From: CBDFLS01 sp965249185
Lineage (GTDB): Bacteria > Chloroflexota > Dehalococcoidia > Lucifugimonadales > Australimonadaceae
Assembly: GCA_965249185.1 (NCBI GenBank)
Contig: CBDFLS010000002.1
Span: forward strand, 62,001 to 126,000
DNA: 64,000 nt
Direction of reading: 5' to 3'
Positions 34,295 through 43,014 of the stretch are shown here, one piece after another (position 1 is the first letter of the stretch; each line of letters begins with the position of its first letter). Below the pieces are notes generated by a model. The model saw only the letters and a list, made by a program, of their open reading frames with translations, made no database searches and was not told the origin of the DNA. The position numbers were made by a program, and so were the translations under genes.

Positions 34295-35251
34295 ATGAAG
34301 CCCGGCGACTTCGTGGAGGCCCGTCGGCGGCTCGAGGCCAAACAGAGGGCCAGCGGCGAGAAGCTCACGACGCTCCAGGAAGCGGTGGCCCTGGTGGCCG
34401 ACGGCGACCAGATCGCCATCGGCGGCTGCCTCTACTCGCGCACGCCACTGGCGCTACTCATGGAGGTGTTGCGTCAGGGCCGCAAGGGCCTGGGCCTATC
34501 GCGCAACCTGATGTGCTACGAGGGCGAGTGGTTCATCGCGGCAGGCGCCGTGGAGACCGTGACCACAAGCTGGTTCGGCATCGGCCTGCCCTGGGGACTC
34601 TCGCGGGTGCTGCGGGAGGCCGTGGAGGGCGGCCATGTGCGCTTCCAGGAGCATAGCCACCTGGCCCTGGGCCTCCGGTACCGGGCCGCGGCCATGGGCG
34701 TTCCCTTTCTGCCCACACTGAGCATGCTCGGCTCCGACCTGATGGAGGTGAGCGACGCCAAAACCATGACCTGCCCCTTCACCGGCGAAACCCTCTGTCT
34801 GGTTCCGGCGCTCTTCCCCGACGTCGCGGTGCTGCACGTCCATCGGGCGGACCGCCTGGGCAACTGCCAGATCGACGGCTACCCTCACATGGATGCCGAC
34901 ATCGCCCTGGGCGCATCCACCGTACTCGTGACCGCCGAGAAGATCGTCCCGGAGGAGGACATACGTCGCCATCCCGAGCTTACCGTGATCCCCAGCTTCG
35001 CCGTGGACGCGATAGTGGAGGTGCCTTATGGCGCCTACCCCCACGAGTGCTACGGGCTCTACGAGGCAGACTTCGCGCACTTGGACGCATACGTCGGCCA
35101 GGGGAGCAGCGTCGGTGCCGACGGCGTCCGCAGCTATTTGGACCGTTACGTCTACGGGACTAAGAATCACGAAGAGTACCTGGCCCTCTTTGGGACCGAG
35201 GCCCTGGAGCGCCAGGCCCGCTATGCCCAAGAGCTGACCGGAGGTCCATGA
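34295..35251 (+). CDS. Class I CoA-transferase subunit A (IpdA/GctA-like)
   Basis: The 318-residue protein has the class I CoA-transferase alpha fold (LQEAVALVADGDQIAIGGCL, TRTPLALLMEVLRQG-type strand-helix, PFTGETLCLVPALFPDVAVL and HVHRADRLGNCQIDGYPHMD). The last motif, with the aqueous loop, resembles the glutaconate CoA-transferase and steroid-degradation IpdA branch. Together with the next gene it would transfer CoA to an organic acid or act as a CoA-dependent ring-opening hydrolase as IpdAB does. The downstream gene overlaps by 4 bp. Confidence 0.9.
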   Translation: MKPGDFVEARRRLEAKQRASGEKLTTLQEAVALVADGDQIAIGGCLYSRTPLALLMEVLRQGRKGLGLSRNLMCYEGEWFIAAGAVETVTTSWFGIGLPWGLSRVLREAVEGGHVRFQEHSHLALGLRYRAAAMGVPFLPTLSMLGSDLMEVSDAKTMTCPFTGETLCLVPALFPDVAVLHVHRADRLGNCQIDGYPHMDADIALGASTVLVTAEKIVPEEDIRRHPELTVIPSFAVDAIVEVPYGAYPHECYGLYEADFAHLDAYVGQGSSVGADGVRSYLDRYVYGTKNHEEYLALFGTEALERQARYAQELTGGP

Positions 35252-36006
35252 GCTACTCAGCCACGGAGCTGTTGACCGTGATGGCATCGCGCCAGTTGGT
35301 GGACGCCGGCTCGGTGTTCGCCGGTGTGGGCGTCCCACTGCTGGCGGCCGCTCTGGCCCAGCGTACTCACTCCCCCGAGCTGGTCATCGCAGTGGAGGGA
35401 GGCTCCATTGGCCCCGAACTGTTGCCCGGAAGACTCCCCATCTCCACCAACGAGATGCGCGTTGCCCACCGCGCCCGCATGCTGCCCGGCATCACCGACC
35501 TGTTCCTCTTCGCGCAGCGCGGCTTCCTGGACGTCGGTTTCGTAGGCGGCGCCCAGATCGACCGGTACGGCAACGTCAATTCGAGCGTCGTTGGCGCTTA
35601 TACCACCCCCAAGGTGCGACTGCCGGGGAGCGGAGGCGCCAACGACATCATTTCGCTGTGCCGCCGGGTGATGGTGGCCACCATGCACGAGCGCCGGCGC
35701 TTCGTGCCCCAGGTGGACTTCATCACCAGCCCCGGCTTCCTCACCGGGGGCGGCTCGCGACGGGAGGCGGGGCTCCTCTTCGGCCGGGTGAGCAAGGTGG
35801 TGACCGACCTGGGTATCATGGGCTTCGACGACGAGACAAAGGCGATGCGGCTGGAGAGCCTTCACCCTGGTGTGTCGGTGCAGAATGTGATTGAGAAGAC
35901 GGGCTTCGACCTGGTGATTCCTGATGACGTGCCGGTGACCGATCCGCCGCGGGAAGAGGAGCTGGCCGTGCTGCGAAGCCTCGACCCCGACAGGAGGTTT
36001 CTATGA
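35248..36006 (+). CDS. Class I CoA-transferase subunit B (IpdB/GctB-like)
   Basis: The 252-residue product partners the preceding subunit (overlap ATGA). It has the beta-subunit elements GVGVPLLAAALAQRTHSPEL, VEGGSIGPELLPGRLPISTN, GGAQIDRYGNVNSSVVG and LPGSGGANDI. The catalytic-loop region reads VEGGSIG instead of the usual ENGxxG, similar to the variation in IpdB-type enzymes, so either CoA transfer or hydrolase activity is possible. Its position after two Rieske oxygenases suggests processing of ring-cleavage products. Confidence 0.9.
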   Translation: MSYSATELLTVMASRQLVDAGSVFAGVGVPLLAAALAQRTHSPELVIAVEGGSIGPELLPGRLPISTNEMRVAHRARMLPGITDLFLFAQRGFLDVGFVGGAQIDRYGNVNSSVVGAYTTPKVRLPGSGGANDIISLCRRVMVATMHERRRFVPQVDFITSPGFLTGGGSRREAGLLFGRVSKVVTDLGIMGFDDETKAMRLESLHPGVSVQNVIEKTGFDLVIPDDVPVTDPPREEELAVLRSLDPDRRFL

Positions 36007-36025
36007 TGCTGTGGAGGTTCCCACG

Positions 36026-36970
36026 ATGACTGTCCAGTTTGGCCTGGCGCTTCGAAACTTCGTGGGCCCCGGCGAGACTCCAGACGCCGACGGCCTGATC
36101 GCCTACGCAGAGCGGGCCGAGGCCCTGGGCTTCGAGTCGCTCTGGGTCTGGGACCACATCCTGTTGGGTGTGGACCCCTCTTTCCCGATCCTCGATTCCC
36201 TTACCCTGCTCACGGCCATCGCGGCCCGCACCGAGCGAATCAAGCTCGGCACCAGCGTCCTGGTACTGCCGCTGCGCAACCCGGTGGTCACCGCCAAGGT
36301 GCTGGCGAGTATCGACAGGATCTCCCACGGCCGGCTGGTGCTGGGCATGGCCGCCGGTTGGTATGCGCGGGAATTTGACGCCGTGGGCGTGCCGTTCAAG
36401 CAGCGGGGGCGCATCTTTGAACGGAACCTGGAGCTGATCCTGCGCTTGTGGGCAGAAGATGCTGTGAGCGTCGAGGTCGACGAGTTCAACCTGCGTAACG
36501 CCGTGCTGCTGCCCAAGCCGCTCCAGACGCCCCGGCCAACCGTACTCATCGGCGGCTACGTCGACGTTGTGCTGCGGCGAGCTGCGCGAATGGCCGACGG
36601 CTGGCTCACGTACTTTTACACCGCCGAGGGGTTTGCCAATTCCTGGGCCAAGGTCAAAGGCTTCGCGAAAGAGTACGGACGGGACCCGGAGAGTCTCATC
36701 TCGACGAACCAGCTCGCGATCTATGTCGGCCCGCCGAAGCAGGAGGCCGACGCTCCGATGCGGCAGTGGCTCACCACCGAGTGGGACGTGGCAAAGTGGA
36801 GCGACTCAACCGTGGAGCACGCCATCTGCGGCACTCCCGAGGAGTGCGTCGCCCAGCTACGTCCGCACGTCGAGGCGGGCGTTGATCGCATCATCTTCGT
36901 CCCGTATCGCTATCAGCCCGAGCAGGTGGAGCTGATCGCCCGCGAGGTGATCCCTCGCCTCACTGCGTAG
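36026..36970 (+). CDS. LLM class flavin/F420-dependent oxidoreductase
   Basis: The start at 36026 follows TGGAGG; a start 15 bp upstream is less well placed. The 314-residue luciferase-like TIM barrel has AEALGFESLWVWDHILLG, ERIKLGTSVLVLPLRNPVVT, ASIDRISHGRLVLGMAAGWY and PTVLIGGYVDVVLRRAARMADGW. It would catalyse hydride transfer or monooxygenation with F420H2 or FMNH2. It follows the CoA-transferase pair by 19 bp, so it is the last gene of the Rieske catabolic operon. Confidence 0.92.
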   Translation: MTVQFGLALRNFVGPGETPDADGLIAYAERAEALGFESLWVWDHILLGVDPSFPILDSLTLLTAIAARTERIKLGTSVLVLPLRNPVVTAKVLASIDRISHGRLVLGMAAGWYAREFDAVGVPFKQRGRIFERNLELILRLWAEDAVSVEVDEFNLRNAVLLPKPLQTPRPTVLIGGYVDVVLRRAARMADGWLTYFYTAEGFANSWAKVKGFAKEYGRDPESLISTNQLAIYVGPPKQEADAPMRQWLTTEWDVAKWSDSTVEHAICGTPEECVAQLRPHVEAGVDRIIFVPYRYQPEQVELIAREVIPRLTA

Positions 36971-37228
36971 GGAGCGCCGTTGGAACCCCTTCCTTGGGAG
37001 AAAGCGGTTCCTCCTTCGTTGGGCCATACTCGGCGATTTCAAGAGCTTTTGTTTTGGCGTTTGAGCGGTGAGGCTGTCATCGGCTTAGAGGCTTGCGCCC
37101 GCGTAGTCTCTAGCGCAACTGATGAATGAAGGCAAAACAGCCAAAGAGGGTGCCACATCTTCTGATCACCGTATGCGTACGTGACCTTGTGTGCTAGCGA
37201 GGAACAGGTCTTCCAGCACGTGGTCTGC

Positions 37229-38218
37229 TCAGTAGAGGTGACAGGAAACCCAATGCCCTGAAGCCATCTGCTTGCTCTCAGGCACCACTCGGGAACATTT
37301 ATCCATTGCAACGGGGCATCGAGGATGGAAGCGGCAACCCGATGGTGGATTGAGCGGGCTAGGAACCTCACCCTGCAAGATGATCTCCTCCCGGTGGATG
37401 TCAGGGTGGGCCGAAAGGGCCGCGGAAAAGAGCGCTTTGGTATATGGATGCAAAGGATTCTCGAACAGCTCTTCAGTGGTGGCGCTCTCCACAATCTGGC
37501 CCAGGTACATCACCTTGACCTCATGGGCCAAGTACCTCACGGTGGCCAAGTTGTGCGCTATGAGGAGATAGCTCACTTGCAACTCCTCTTGCAGGTCCTT
37601 AAGGAGATTCATTATCTGAGCTTGAACCGAAACATCGAGGGCCGATACCGGCTCATCCAATACCACCAACTTGGGATTGGCGAACAGGGCACTGGCCAGT
37701 GCCACCCGCTGGCGCTGGCCGCCACTGAATTCGTGCGGGTAGAGGCTCTCTTGCTCGGGACGCAGGCCCACTTGGGCTAGCATCTGGGCAACTCGCTCTT
37801 TAAGCTCGGCACGGTCAATCCTCTGGTTGACAACAAGCGGCTCGGCCACGATGTCCCTCACACGTCTGCGGGGGCTCAGGGAGCTCCACGGGTCTTGGAA
37901 AACCGCTTGGACGTCCATTCGGTACCGCCTCAACTCTTTACCCTTGAGCTGGTGGATGTCCTTGCCATCCATCCGGACGTGACCTGAGGTGGGGCGCTCC
38001 AGCCGGAGCAACATTTTTGCGGTGGTTGTCTTTCCGCAGCCCGATTCTCCCACCAGGGCCACGGTCTCCCCCTCCCGGATTGACAGACTTATACCGTCCA
38101 CAGCTTGGACCCAGCCTACGACCCGCATCAGGATCAGCCCCTTGGTGACGGGAAAATACTTCTTCAGGTCTTGAATCTGGATCAGGACGTCGTTTGCCAC
38201 GAATCCTCCAACCGCCAA
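37229..38218 (-). CDS. Peptide/nickel-type ABC transporter ATPase (DppF/OppF-like)
   Basis: The 329-residue product has Walker A GESGCGKTT, Q-loop VFQDPWSSLSPR, signature EFSGGQRQRVALASAL, Walker B KLVVLDEPVSALD and the C-terminal oligopeptide-transporter extension with the cysteine motif (SGCRFHPRCPVAMDKC). That extension usually coordinates an iron-sulfur cluster in Dpp/Opp ATPases. The N-terminus overlaps the upstream dppD-like gene by about 37 bp; a GTG about 18 bp inside would reduce the overlap. It forms the transporter with the three genes upstream. Confidence 0.93.
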   Translation of the reverse strand: MAVGGFVANDVLIQIQDLKKYFPVTKGLILMRVVGWVQAVDGISLSIREGETVALVGESGCGKTTTAKMLLRLERPTSGHVRMDGKDIHQLKGKELRRYRMDVQAVFQDPWSSLSPRRRVRDIVAEPLVVNQRIDRAELKERVAQMLAQVGLRPEQESLYPHEFSGGQRQRVALASALFANPKLVVLDEPVSALDVSVQAQIMNLLKDLQEELQVSYLLIAHNLATVRYLAHEVKVMYLGQIVESATTEELFENPLHPYTKALFSAALSAHPDIHREEIILQGEVPSPLNPPSGCRFHPRCPVAMDKCSRVVPESKQMASGHWVSCHLY

Positions 38219-39216
38219 CAGTCGGCAACGTGGACTTCTGGTCCTTGGAACCGGGGAGGGTACTGGCTGTGGCAGCGGTCATCCGCATGGGGACACCGCA
38301 CTGCGAAGCGGCAGCCAGGGGGCAGGTCAAAGAGCGCGGGGGGCTGGCCCTCGATCGAGTCGAGCCGCTCGATCCGCCCCTCCATTTTGGGAACCGAATT
38401 GAGCAGCGCCTGCGTGTAGGGATGGGCCGGTTCGGTGAACAGACTCCGGACCGTGCCCTGCTCGACGATGCGTCCACCGTACATAACGGCGACCCGGTCG
38501 CACACTTTGGCCACCACGCCAAAGTCGTGGGTAATGAAGAGGATGGCAACACCTGTCTCCCGCTGAATCTCCTTCAGCAGCCGTAGATACTGGGCCTGGA
38601 TGGTCACATCCAGGGCGGTCGTGGGCTCATCAGCGATGAGCACCCGAGGCTGGCTGGAGAAGGCGATGGCCCCCACGGCGCGCTGTTTCATGCCCCCACT
38701 TAGCTGGTGGGGATAGCTTGAGAGCACTCGAAGTGGATCGGAAACTTGCGTCTTGTGCAGCGCATCGACAGCTCTTCCCAAGAGCGAGCGGCGGCCCTCC
38801 CCCTTGTGCTGCATGGCCAGGGTCTCCCTCATCTGATTTCCGACCGTGAACACAGGGTTGAGCGAGGTCTGGGGATCTTGCAGAATCATGGAGATCTTGC
38901 GACCTCTGACTCGGCGCATCTCCGATTCACTCTTCTTGAGGAGATCTTCTCCATCCAGCAGGACCTGTCCGCCGATGATCCGGCCCGCGGGTTTGGGCAC
39001 GAGCTGCATCAGAGAGAGCGCCGTCATTGATTTGCCAGAGCCGGATTCCCCCACAATGCCAAGCGTCTCTCCCTCTCGAAGTTGAAAGCCGACGCCGTCT
39101 ACTGCCTTGGTAATACCCCAGCGAGTGTAGAGGTACATGCGCAGGTCGCGCACGTCCAGCACGATATCACCAAGCTTCCCGTCGGTATTGAACTTGGCCT
39201 TGCCGTTTGTCGTCAT
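38182..39216 (-). CDS. Peptide/nickel-type ABC transporter ATPase (DppD/OppD-like)
   Basis: The 344-residue ATPase has Walker A GESGSGKSM, Q-loop ILQDPQTSLNPVFTV, signature QLSGGMKQRAVGAIAF, Walker B PRVLIADEPTTALD and the C-terminal cysteine extension (PGCRFAVRCPHADDRC). It pairs with the DppF-like ATPase. It starts 4 bp from the end of the DppC-like gene, so the transporter genes are tightly packed in one operon. Confidence 0.93.
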   Translation of the reverse strand: MTTNGKAKFNTDGKLGDIVLDVRDLRMYLYTRWGITKAVDGVGFQLREGETLGIVGESGSGKSMTALSLMQLVPKPAGRIIGGQVLLDGEDLLKKSESEMRRVRGRKISMILQDPQTSLNPVFTVGNQMRETLAMQHKGEGRRSLLGRAVDALHKTQVSDPLRVLSSYPHQLSGGMKQRAVGAIAFSSQPRVLIADEPTTALDVTIQAQYLRLLKEIQRETGVAILFITHDFGVVAKVCDRVAVMYGGRIVEQGTVRSLFTEPAHPYTQALLNSVPKMEGRIERLDSIEGQPPALFDLPPGCRFAVRCPHADDRCHSQYPPRFQGPEVHVADCWRLEDSWQTTS

Positions 39217-39219
39217 GAT

Positions 39220-40134
39220 CTATATCTGCCTCAACTTGGGGTCCAACCGGTCACGCAGCCAATCTCCTAGCATGTTCATAGATAGCACGGTCAGCATAAT
39301 CGCCAACCCGGGTATCACCGATATCCACCAAGCAAGAGCAATATAGTCCCGCCCATCCGCCACAAGTGCACCCCAAGATGGCTGTGGACGCGGGATGCCG
39401 GCGCCCAGGAAGCTCAGCGTCGCTTCCAGCAGGATAACCACGCCCACCTGGAGCGTGGCCAACACGATGAGCGTGTTCACCACGTTCGGGAAAACATGCC
39501 GTACGATGATCCGGAAATCGGAGGAGCCCGCTACACGGGCCCGCGCTATGAAGTCCTGCTCCTTGATTGTGAGCACTTGAGCCCTGATAAGACGAGCGTA
39601 GCGCGACCACAACAGCAACGCTACCACGCCAATGGTCGTCCCGACTCCGGGCTCGAACACAATGACCAGCACCAGGGCTATAAGGATCAGCGGCATAGAG
39701 AGCATCATGTCCACCAGCCGCATGATGACGCCATCCACCCACTTGCCGTAGTAGCCGGCCATCAGTCCCAGTACCGTCCCAATTGACCCGCCGATCAAGA
39801 GGGCCACCAGCGAGACGCTCAGTGAGATGCGCGCACCGAAGAGTATGCGGCTGAGGATATCCCGCCCTTGACGGTCGGTGCCCAGCAAATAATCGGAGGA
39901 GCCGCCGTCTACCCAGAACGGGGGCTTTAGCCGGTCGGCCAGATTGCCGGTGATGGGGTCATGCGGCGCCAACACGTTGGCAAAGATGGCCGGAATTATC
40001 AGCACAACCAGGAGGACGAACACGGAGATGACAGGGTAGCGGCGCAGGAAACGCCAACCCGGGCGAAGAAATCGGAGAATCGTCTGTCCGCCATGAAGAA
40101 GAGCTGTCGTGGGGGTCTCTTGTTTGATCGCCAC
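39220..40134 (-). CDS. Peptide/nickel-type ABC transporter permease (DppC-like)
   Basis: The 304-residue membrane protein has the N-terminal helix and DppC family extension (APHDPITGNLADRLKPPFW, LLGTDRQGRDILSRILFGAR). The inner-membrane component motif follows (RAQVLTIKEQDFIARARVAG, SDFRIIVRHVFPNV), then the final helices with WGALVADGRDYI. About six membrane segments are predicted. It forms the translocation channel with DppB. Confidence 0.94.
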   Translation of the reverse strand: MAIKQETPTTALLHGGQTILRFLRPGWRFLRRYPVISVFVLLVVLIIPAIFANVLAPHDPITGNLADRLKPPFWVDGGSSDYLLGTDRQGRDILSRILFGARISLSVSLVALLIGGSIGTVLGLMAGYYGKWVDGVIMRLVDMMLSMPLILIALVLVIVFEPGVGTTIGVVALLLWSRYARLIRAQVLTIKEQDFIARARVAGSSDFRIIVRHVFPNVVNTLIVLATLQVGVVILLEATLSFLGAGIPRPQPSWGALVADGRDYIALAWWISVIPGLAIMLTVLSMNMLGDWLRDRLDPKLRQI

Positions 40135-40143
40135 GCCTCCCTC

Positions 40144-41076
40144 CTATCTTCCCCGTGAGCCGTAGCGAATTCGGGGGTCGAGGTATGCGTACAAAATATC
40201 CACAATCAGGTTCAGGGCAATGAACATTGTGGCGGTGAGGAGCACGATGGCCTGGATTACGGCGTAGTCACGGGCCCGCACTGCCTGTAGCGCGAGCAGG
40301 CCCACTCCAGGCCAGGCAAAGACAACTTCAATGCTCACGAAGCCGGTGACCAAAGTGCCTATGATGATGCCGAAGAGCGTCAGCGGAGGGATTGCAGCAT
40401 TCTTCAGCGCATGCTTCCAGACCACCTTCCAGCCGGCCGTCCCTTTTATGCGGGCGAACTTGATGTACTCGCTGTCCAGCGCTTCTAGCATGGCAGAGCG
40501 GGTCAGGCGCATGAACGCGGCTACAGAGAACCATCCCAGGGCCACCGATGGGAGGATCATATGTTTAATGCCGCCCAGCCCCGCCACCGGGGTCCAACCT
40601 AGCCGCACCGAGAAGATCCAGATGAGCACGATAGCCAGCCAGAACGACGGGAGTGACTGGCCCAACAGGGCCACCGTCTTGCCGATCCAGTCGAACGGCG
40701 TGTCCTTCTTGACTGCGGTGATGACACCGATCGGCACGGCTAGGGCCACGCTGATGACGATTGCCAAGCCAGCGAGCTTCAAGGTGTTTGGCAGGGCCAC
40801 CATCACTTGGTCTATAGCTGTGGTGCCACGCCGGTAGAACGAGGGCCCGAAGTCGCCCTGGACAACATTGGACAGGAAAACGAAGTATTGCTCGAATATC
40901 GACCTGTCCAGACCCCATAGCCTTTCCATGTGTTCGATATCGGCGGTCGTAGCATCATGCGGCGTCAATACGTCGACGGGGCTGCCGGTGAGTCGCACCA
41001 GAGTGAAGACAATGACGCTCACGCCCAACAGTGTTATCACTGCCTGGGCGAATCTGATGAGGATGTACCGCTGCAT
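40144..41076 (-). CDS. Peptide/nickel-type ABC transporter permease (DppB-like)
   Basis: The 310-residue product starts MQRYILIRFAQAVITLLGVS, the typical DppB N-terminal helix, and contains the family motif FDWIGKTVALLGQSLPSFWL and the EAA-like loop SAMLEALDSEYIKFARIKG. It is the first gene downstream of the strong terminator after the binding-protein gene and probably relies on read-through or its own promoter. Confidence 0.94.
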   Translation of the reverse strand: MQRYILIRFAQAVITLLGVSVIVFTLVRLTGSPVDVLTPHDATTADIEHMERLWGLDRSIFEQYFVFLSNVVQGDFGPSFYRRGTTAIDQVMVALPNTLKLAGLAIVISVALAVPIGVITAVKKDTPFDWIGKTVALLGQSLPSFWLAIVLIWIFSVRLGWTPVAGLGGIKHMILPSVALGWFSVAAFMRLTRSAMLEALDSEYIKFARIKGTAGWKVVWKHALKNAAIPPLTLFGIIIGTLVTGFVSIEVVFAWPGVGLLALQAVRARDYAVIQAIVLLTATMFIALNLIVDILYAYLDPRIRYGSRGR

Positions 41077-41226
41077 TTCTCCCTCTGCGGTAACAGGGCC
41101 CTATACTGGCTATCACTGAATCCCCTCCCTGGAAGATTGGTCAGGGTGGGGACAGGTTCTGAGATGCCAGACAGAGACCAAGGGCAGTCTACCCGGCAAC
41201 TAACACGGTCCAACTACAATCCAAAA

Positions 41227-41263
41227 GAGCAAGGGGATGGCCGTGGAGGCCATCCCCTTGCTC
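41227..41263 (-). terminator. Strong hairpin terminator between binding protein and permease genes
   Basis: A perfect 16-bp stem (GAGCAAGGGGATGGCC paired with GGCCATCCCCTTGCTC) with a 5-base loop begins 18 bp after the stop of the binding-protein gene. It is followed on the minus strand by TTTTGG. It should attenuate transcription into dppBCDF-like genes, giving excess binding protein. Confidence 0.9.
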
Positions 41264-41281
41264 CAGTCACTGTCCGAGGTA

Positions 41282-42979
41282 CTACTCCTCCGCCACATTG
41301 ATATTCCAGACGAAGTCCACCGGTCCCTTGATGCCGGAGTACACCCAATCCTCGATGATTTCGGGGTTGACGGCAACGTTGTTCCCCAGCCAGAACAGCG
41401 GAACCGTGGCGTACTGGTCGTACAGGAAGGTCGCGACTTCCGCAATCATCGGGTCCTGCTCCTCGGGAGCAATCGTGGTCATGAGCGTGCCGATGATGTC
41501 CTGCGTTGTGGGGTGCTGCCACCCAAGGTACAGGCCAAAGAGTGAGGTGTGGTACACGTTCATATTGATGATCTCCGTCGCGGGAGAGGAAGCCAGCCAG
41601 AAGTGGTTGCCCCACCCCAGCGCCCGCTCCGTGGAGCGCCGCGTCCCCTCGTCGATGGTCAACAGTTCGACCTCAACACCCACGGCCCTCCACATGGCGC
41701 CGATGGCCTCAGCAACCTCCAGCGAGGACGGGACTCGGGCGTCCACCTTCAGGTGAATAGTGGTCTCGAGGGGGTTGTTCGGCCCGTAGCCTGCATCCGC
41801 CAGAATCTGCCGGGCCGCATCCGGGTCGTAACCGTAAGCCTCGTCCCATCGGGTGATCAACGCCGGCATCAGCGCCGCCACCCTCGTGGGGTTAATGTGG
41901 GGTTGGACCTGGTGGATTCCGTTGCCGCCGAAGAAGGCCTCGTTGATGGCATCGCGATCGACGGCCTTGTTCAGGGCCTTGCGGACGTTGACGTCGTGCA
42001 GCGGGCTGTCGGGGTAGACCGGGTACACTTTGCCCGCTTCCAGATCCGACCTCTTGGGATTGTAGCAGCAGTAGATGTTCAGCCACGTCCGCAGGGCGGG
42101 GACCGTGTTGATCAGGATCTTCATCCCAGAGGCTATTCCAACCTCCTCGAGGTCCGTCGGCAGCGTGGCGCCATGCACCTCGCCCGTGATCAATGAGGCC
42201 AGGCGGGTGGAGGCCTCGCCGATGAAGCGGTACTCGAACTCCCGGTAGTTGGGGAGGGAGTCCTGGTCCCAGTAGTCGTCGAATCGCTCATATACGTAGC
42301 GAACGTCTTTAATGGACTCCTTGTGTTTGAAGGGACCGGTGCCGGCCAGGGGCGGGCCGTTGGGGTCCACCCCATCCGGGCCACGCGAATCGTAGTCGTC
42401 CTTGCTCATCATCTCCATGCCCCAGCGCATCTCGGTGAGGAGCTCGAAGATGTCGATATTGGGCTTTTCCATACGGAAGATCACTTCATAATCGTTGATC
42501 ACTTCGACGGCTTTTACATTGCGCATCGACCGGGCCGTGCTGCTGGCCACATCCTCGTCTGTGTACCGCTCCCAGGAGAAGGCCACGTCAGAAGCGTCGA
42601 ACTCGGAACCGTCGTGGAACTTCACGCCCTCGCGGAGCTTGAACCGCCAGGAAAACCCATCCGGCTCCAGGTTCCACTCCGTGGCCAGCTCGGGGATGAA
42701 CTCGCCCGTGTTGACATCGAGGCCGACGAGCCACTCATAGATCGGATGCCAAATCCACATGTTGGAGGGACTCATTTCCCACGGGACGGAGGCCCACTCT
42801 CCAGGTGCTTCGATGGCGATGACGACGCGGTCGGTCTTCGCCATCGGGACCGAGGTCGGTGTGGCCGTGGCCTGTACCCCAACCGTAGGCGTGGGCGTTG
42901 GATCGTCGCCGCACGCCACGAAAAGCGCCAGGCCCAGAAGACAGGTCATACTCAGCCAGAACAGTTTTTTCCTCATCAA
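41282..42979 (-). CDS. Peptide/nickel-type ABC solute-binding lipoprotein (family 5)
   Basis: The 565-residue lipoprotein has a signal ending LALFVAC, a Thr-Pro linker (DDPTPTPTVG), and an SBP_bac_5 fold (WNLEPDGFSWRFKLREGVKF, HDGSEFDASDVAFSWERYTD, ALNKAVDRDAINEAFFGG, DPDAARQILADAGYG). It binds an oligopeptide-like or other organic solute outside the membrane. It lies 36 bp downstream of a Rieske oxygenase gene on the same strand, suggesting that its ligand is the Rieske substrate and not a peptide. Confidence 0.94.
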   Translation of the reverse strand: MMRKKLFWLSMTCLLGLALFVACGDDPTPTPTVGVQATATPTSVPMAKTDRVVIAIEAPGEWASVPWEMSPSNMWIWHPIYEWLVGLDVNTGEFIPELATEWNLEPDGFSWRFKLREGVKFHDGSEFDASDVAFSWERYTDEDVASSTARSMRNVKAVEVINDYEVIFRMEKPNIDIFELLTEMRWGMEMMSKDDYDSRGPDGVDPNGPPLAGTGPFKHKESIKDVRYVYERFDDYWDQDSLPNYREFEYRFIGEASTRLASLITGEVHGATLPTDLEEVGIASGMKILINTVPALRTWLNIYCCYNPKRSDLEAGKVYPVYPDSPLHDVNVRKALNKAVDRDAINEAFFGGNGIHQVQPHINPTRVAALMPALITRWDEAYGYDPDAARQILADAGYGPNNPLETTIHLKVDARVPSSLEVAEAIGAMWRAVGVEVELLTIDEGTRRSTERALGWGNHFWLASSPATEIINMNVYHTSLFGLYLGWQHPTTQDIIGTLMTTIAPEEQDPMIAEVATFLYDQYATVPLFWLGNNVAVNPEIIEDWVYSGIKGPVDFVWNINVAEE

Positions 42980-43014
42980 CTTCTCCTTTTTATCGATCGG
43001 TTCACTTGGCAGCC

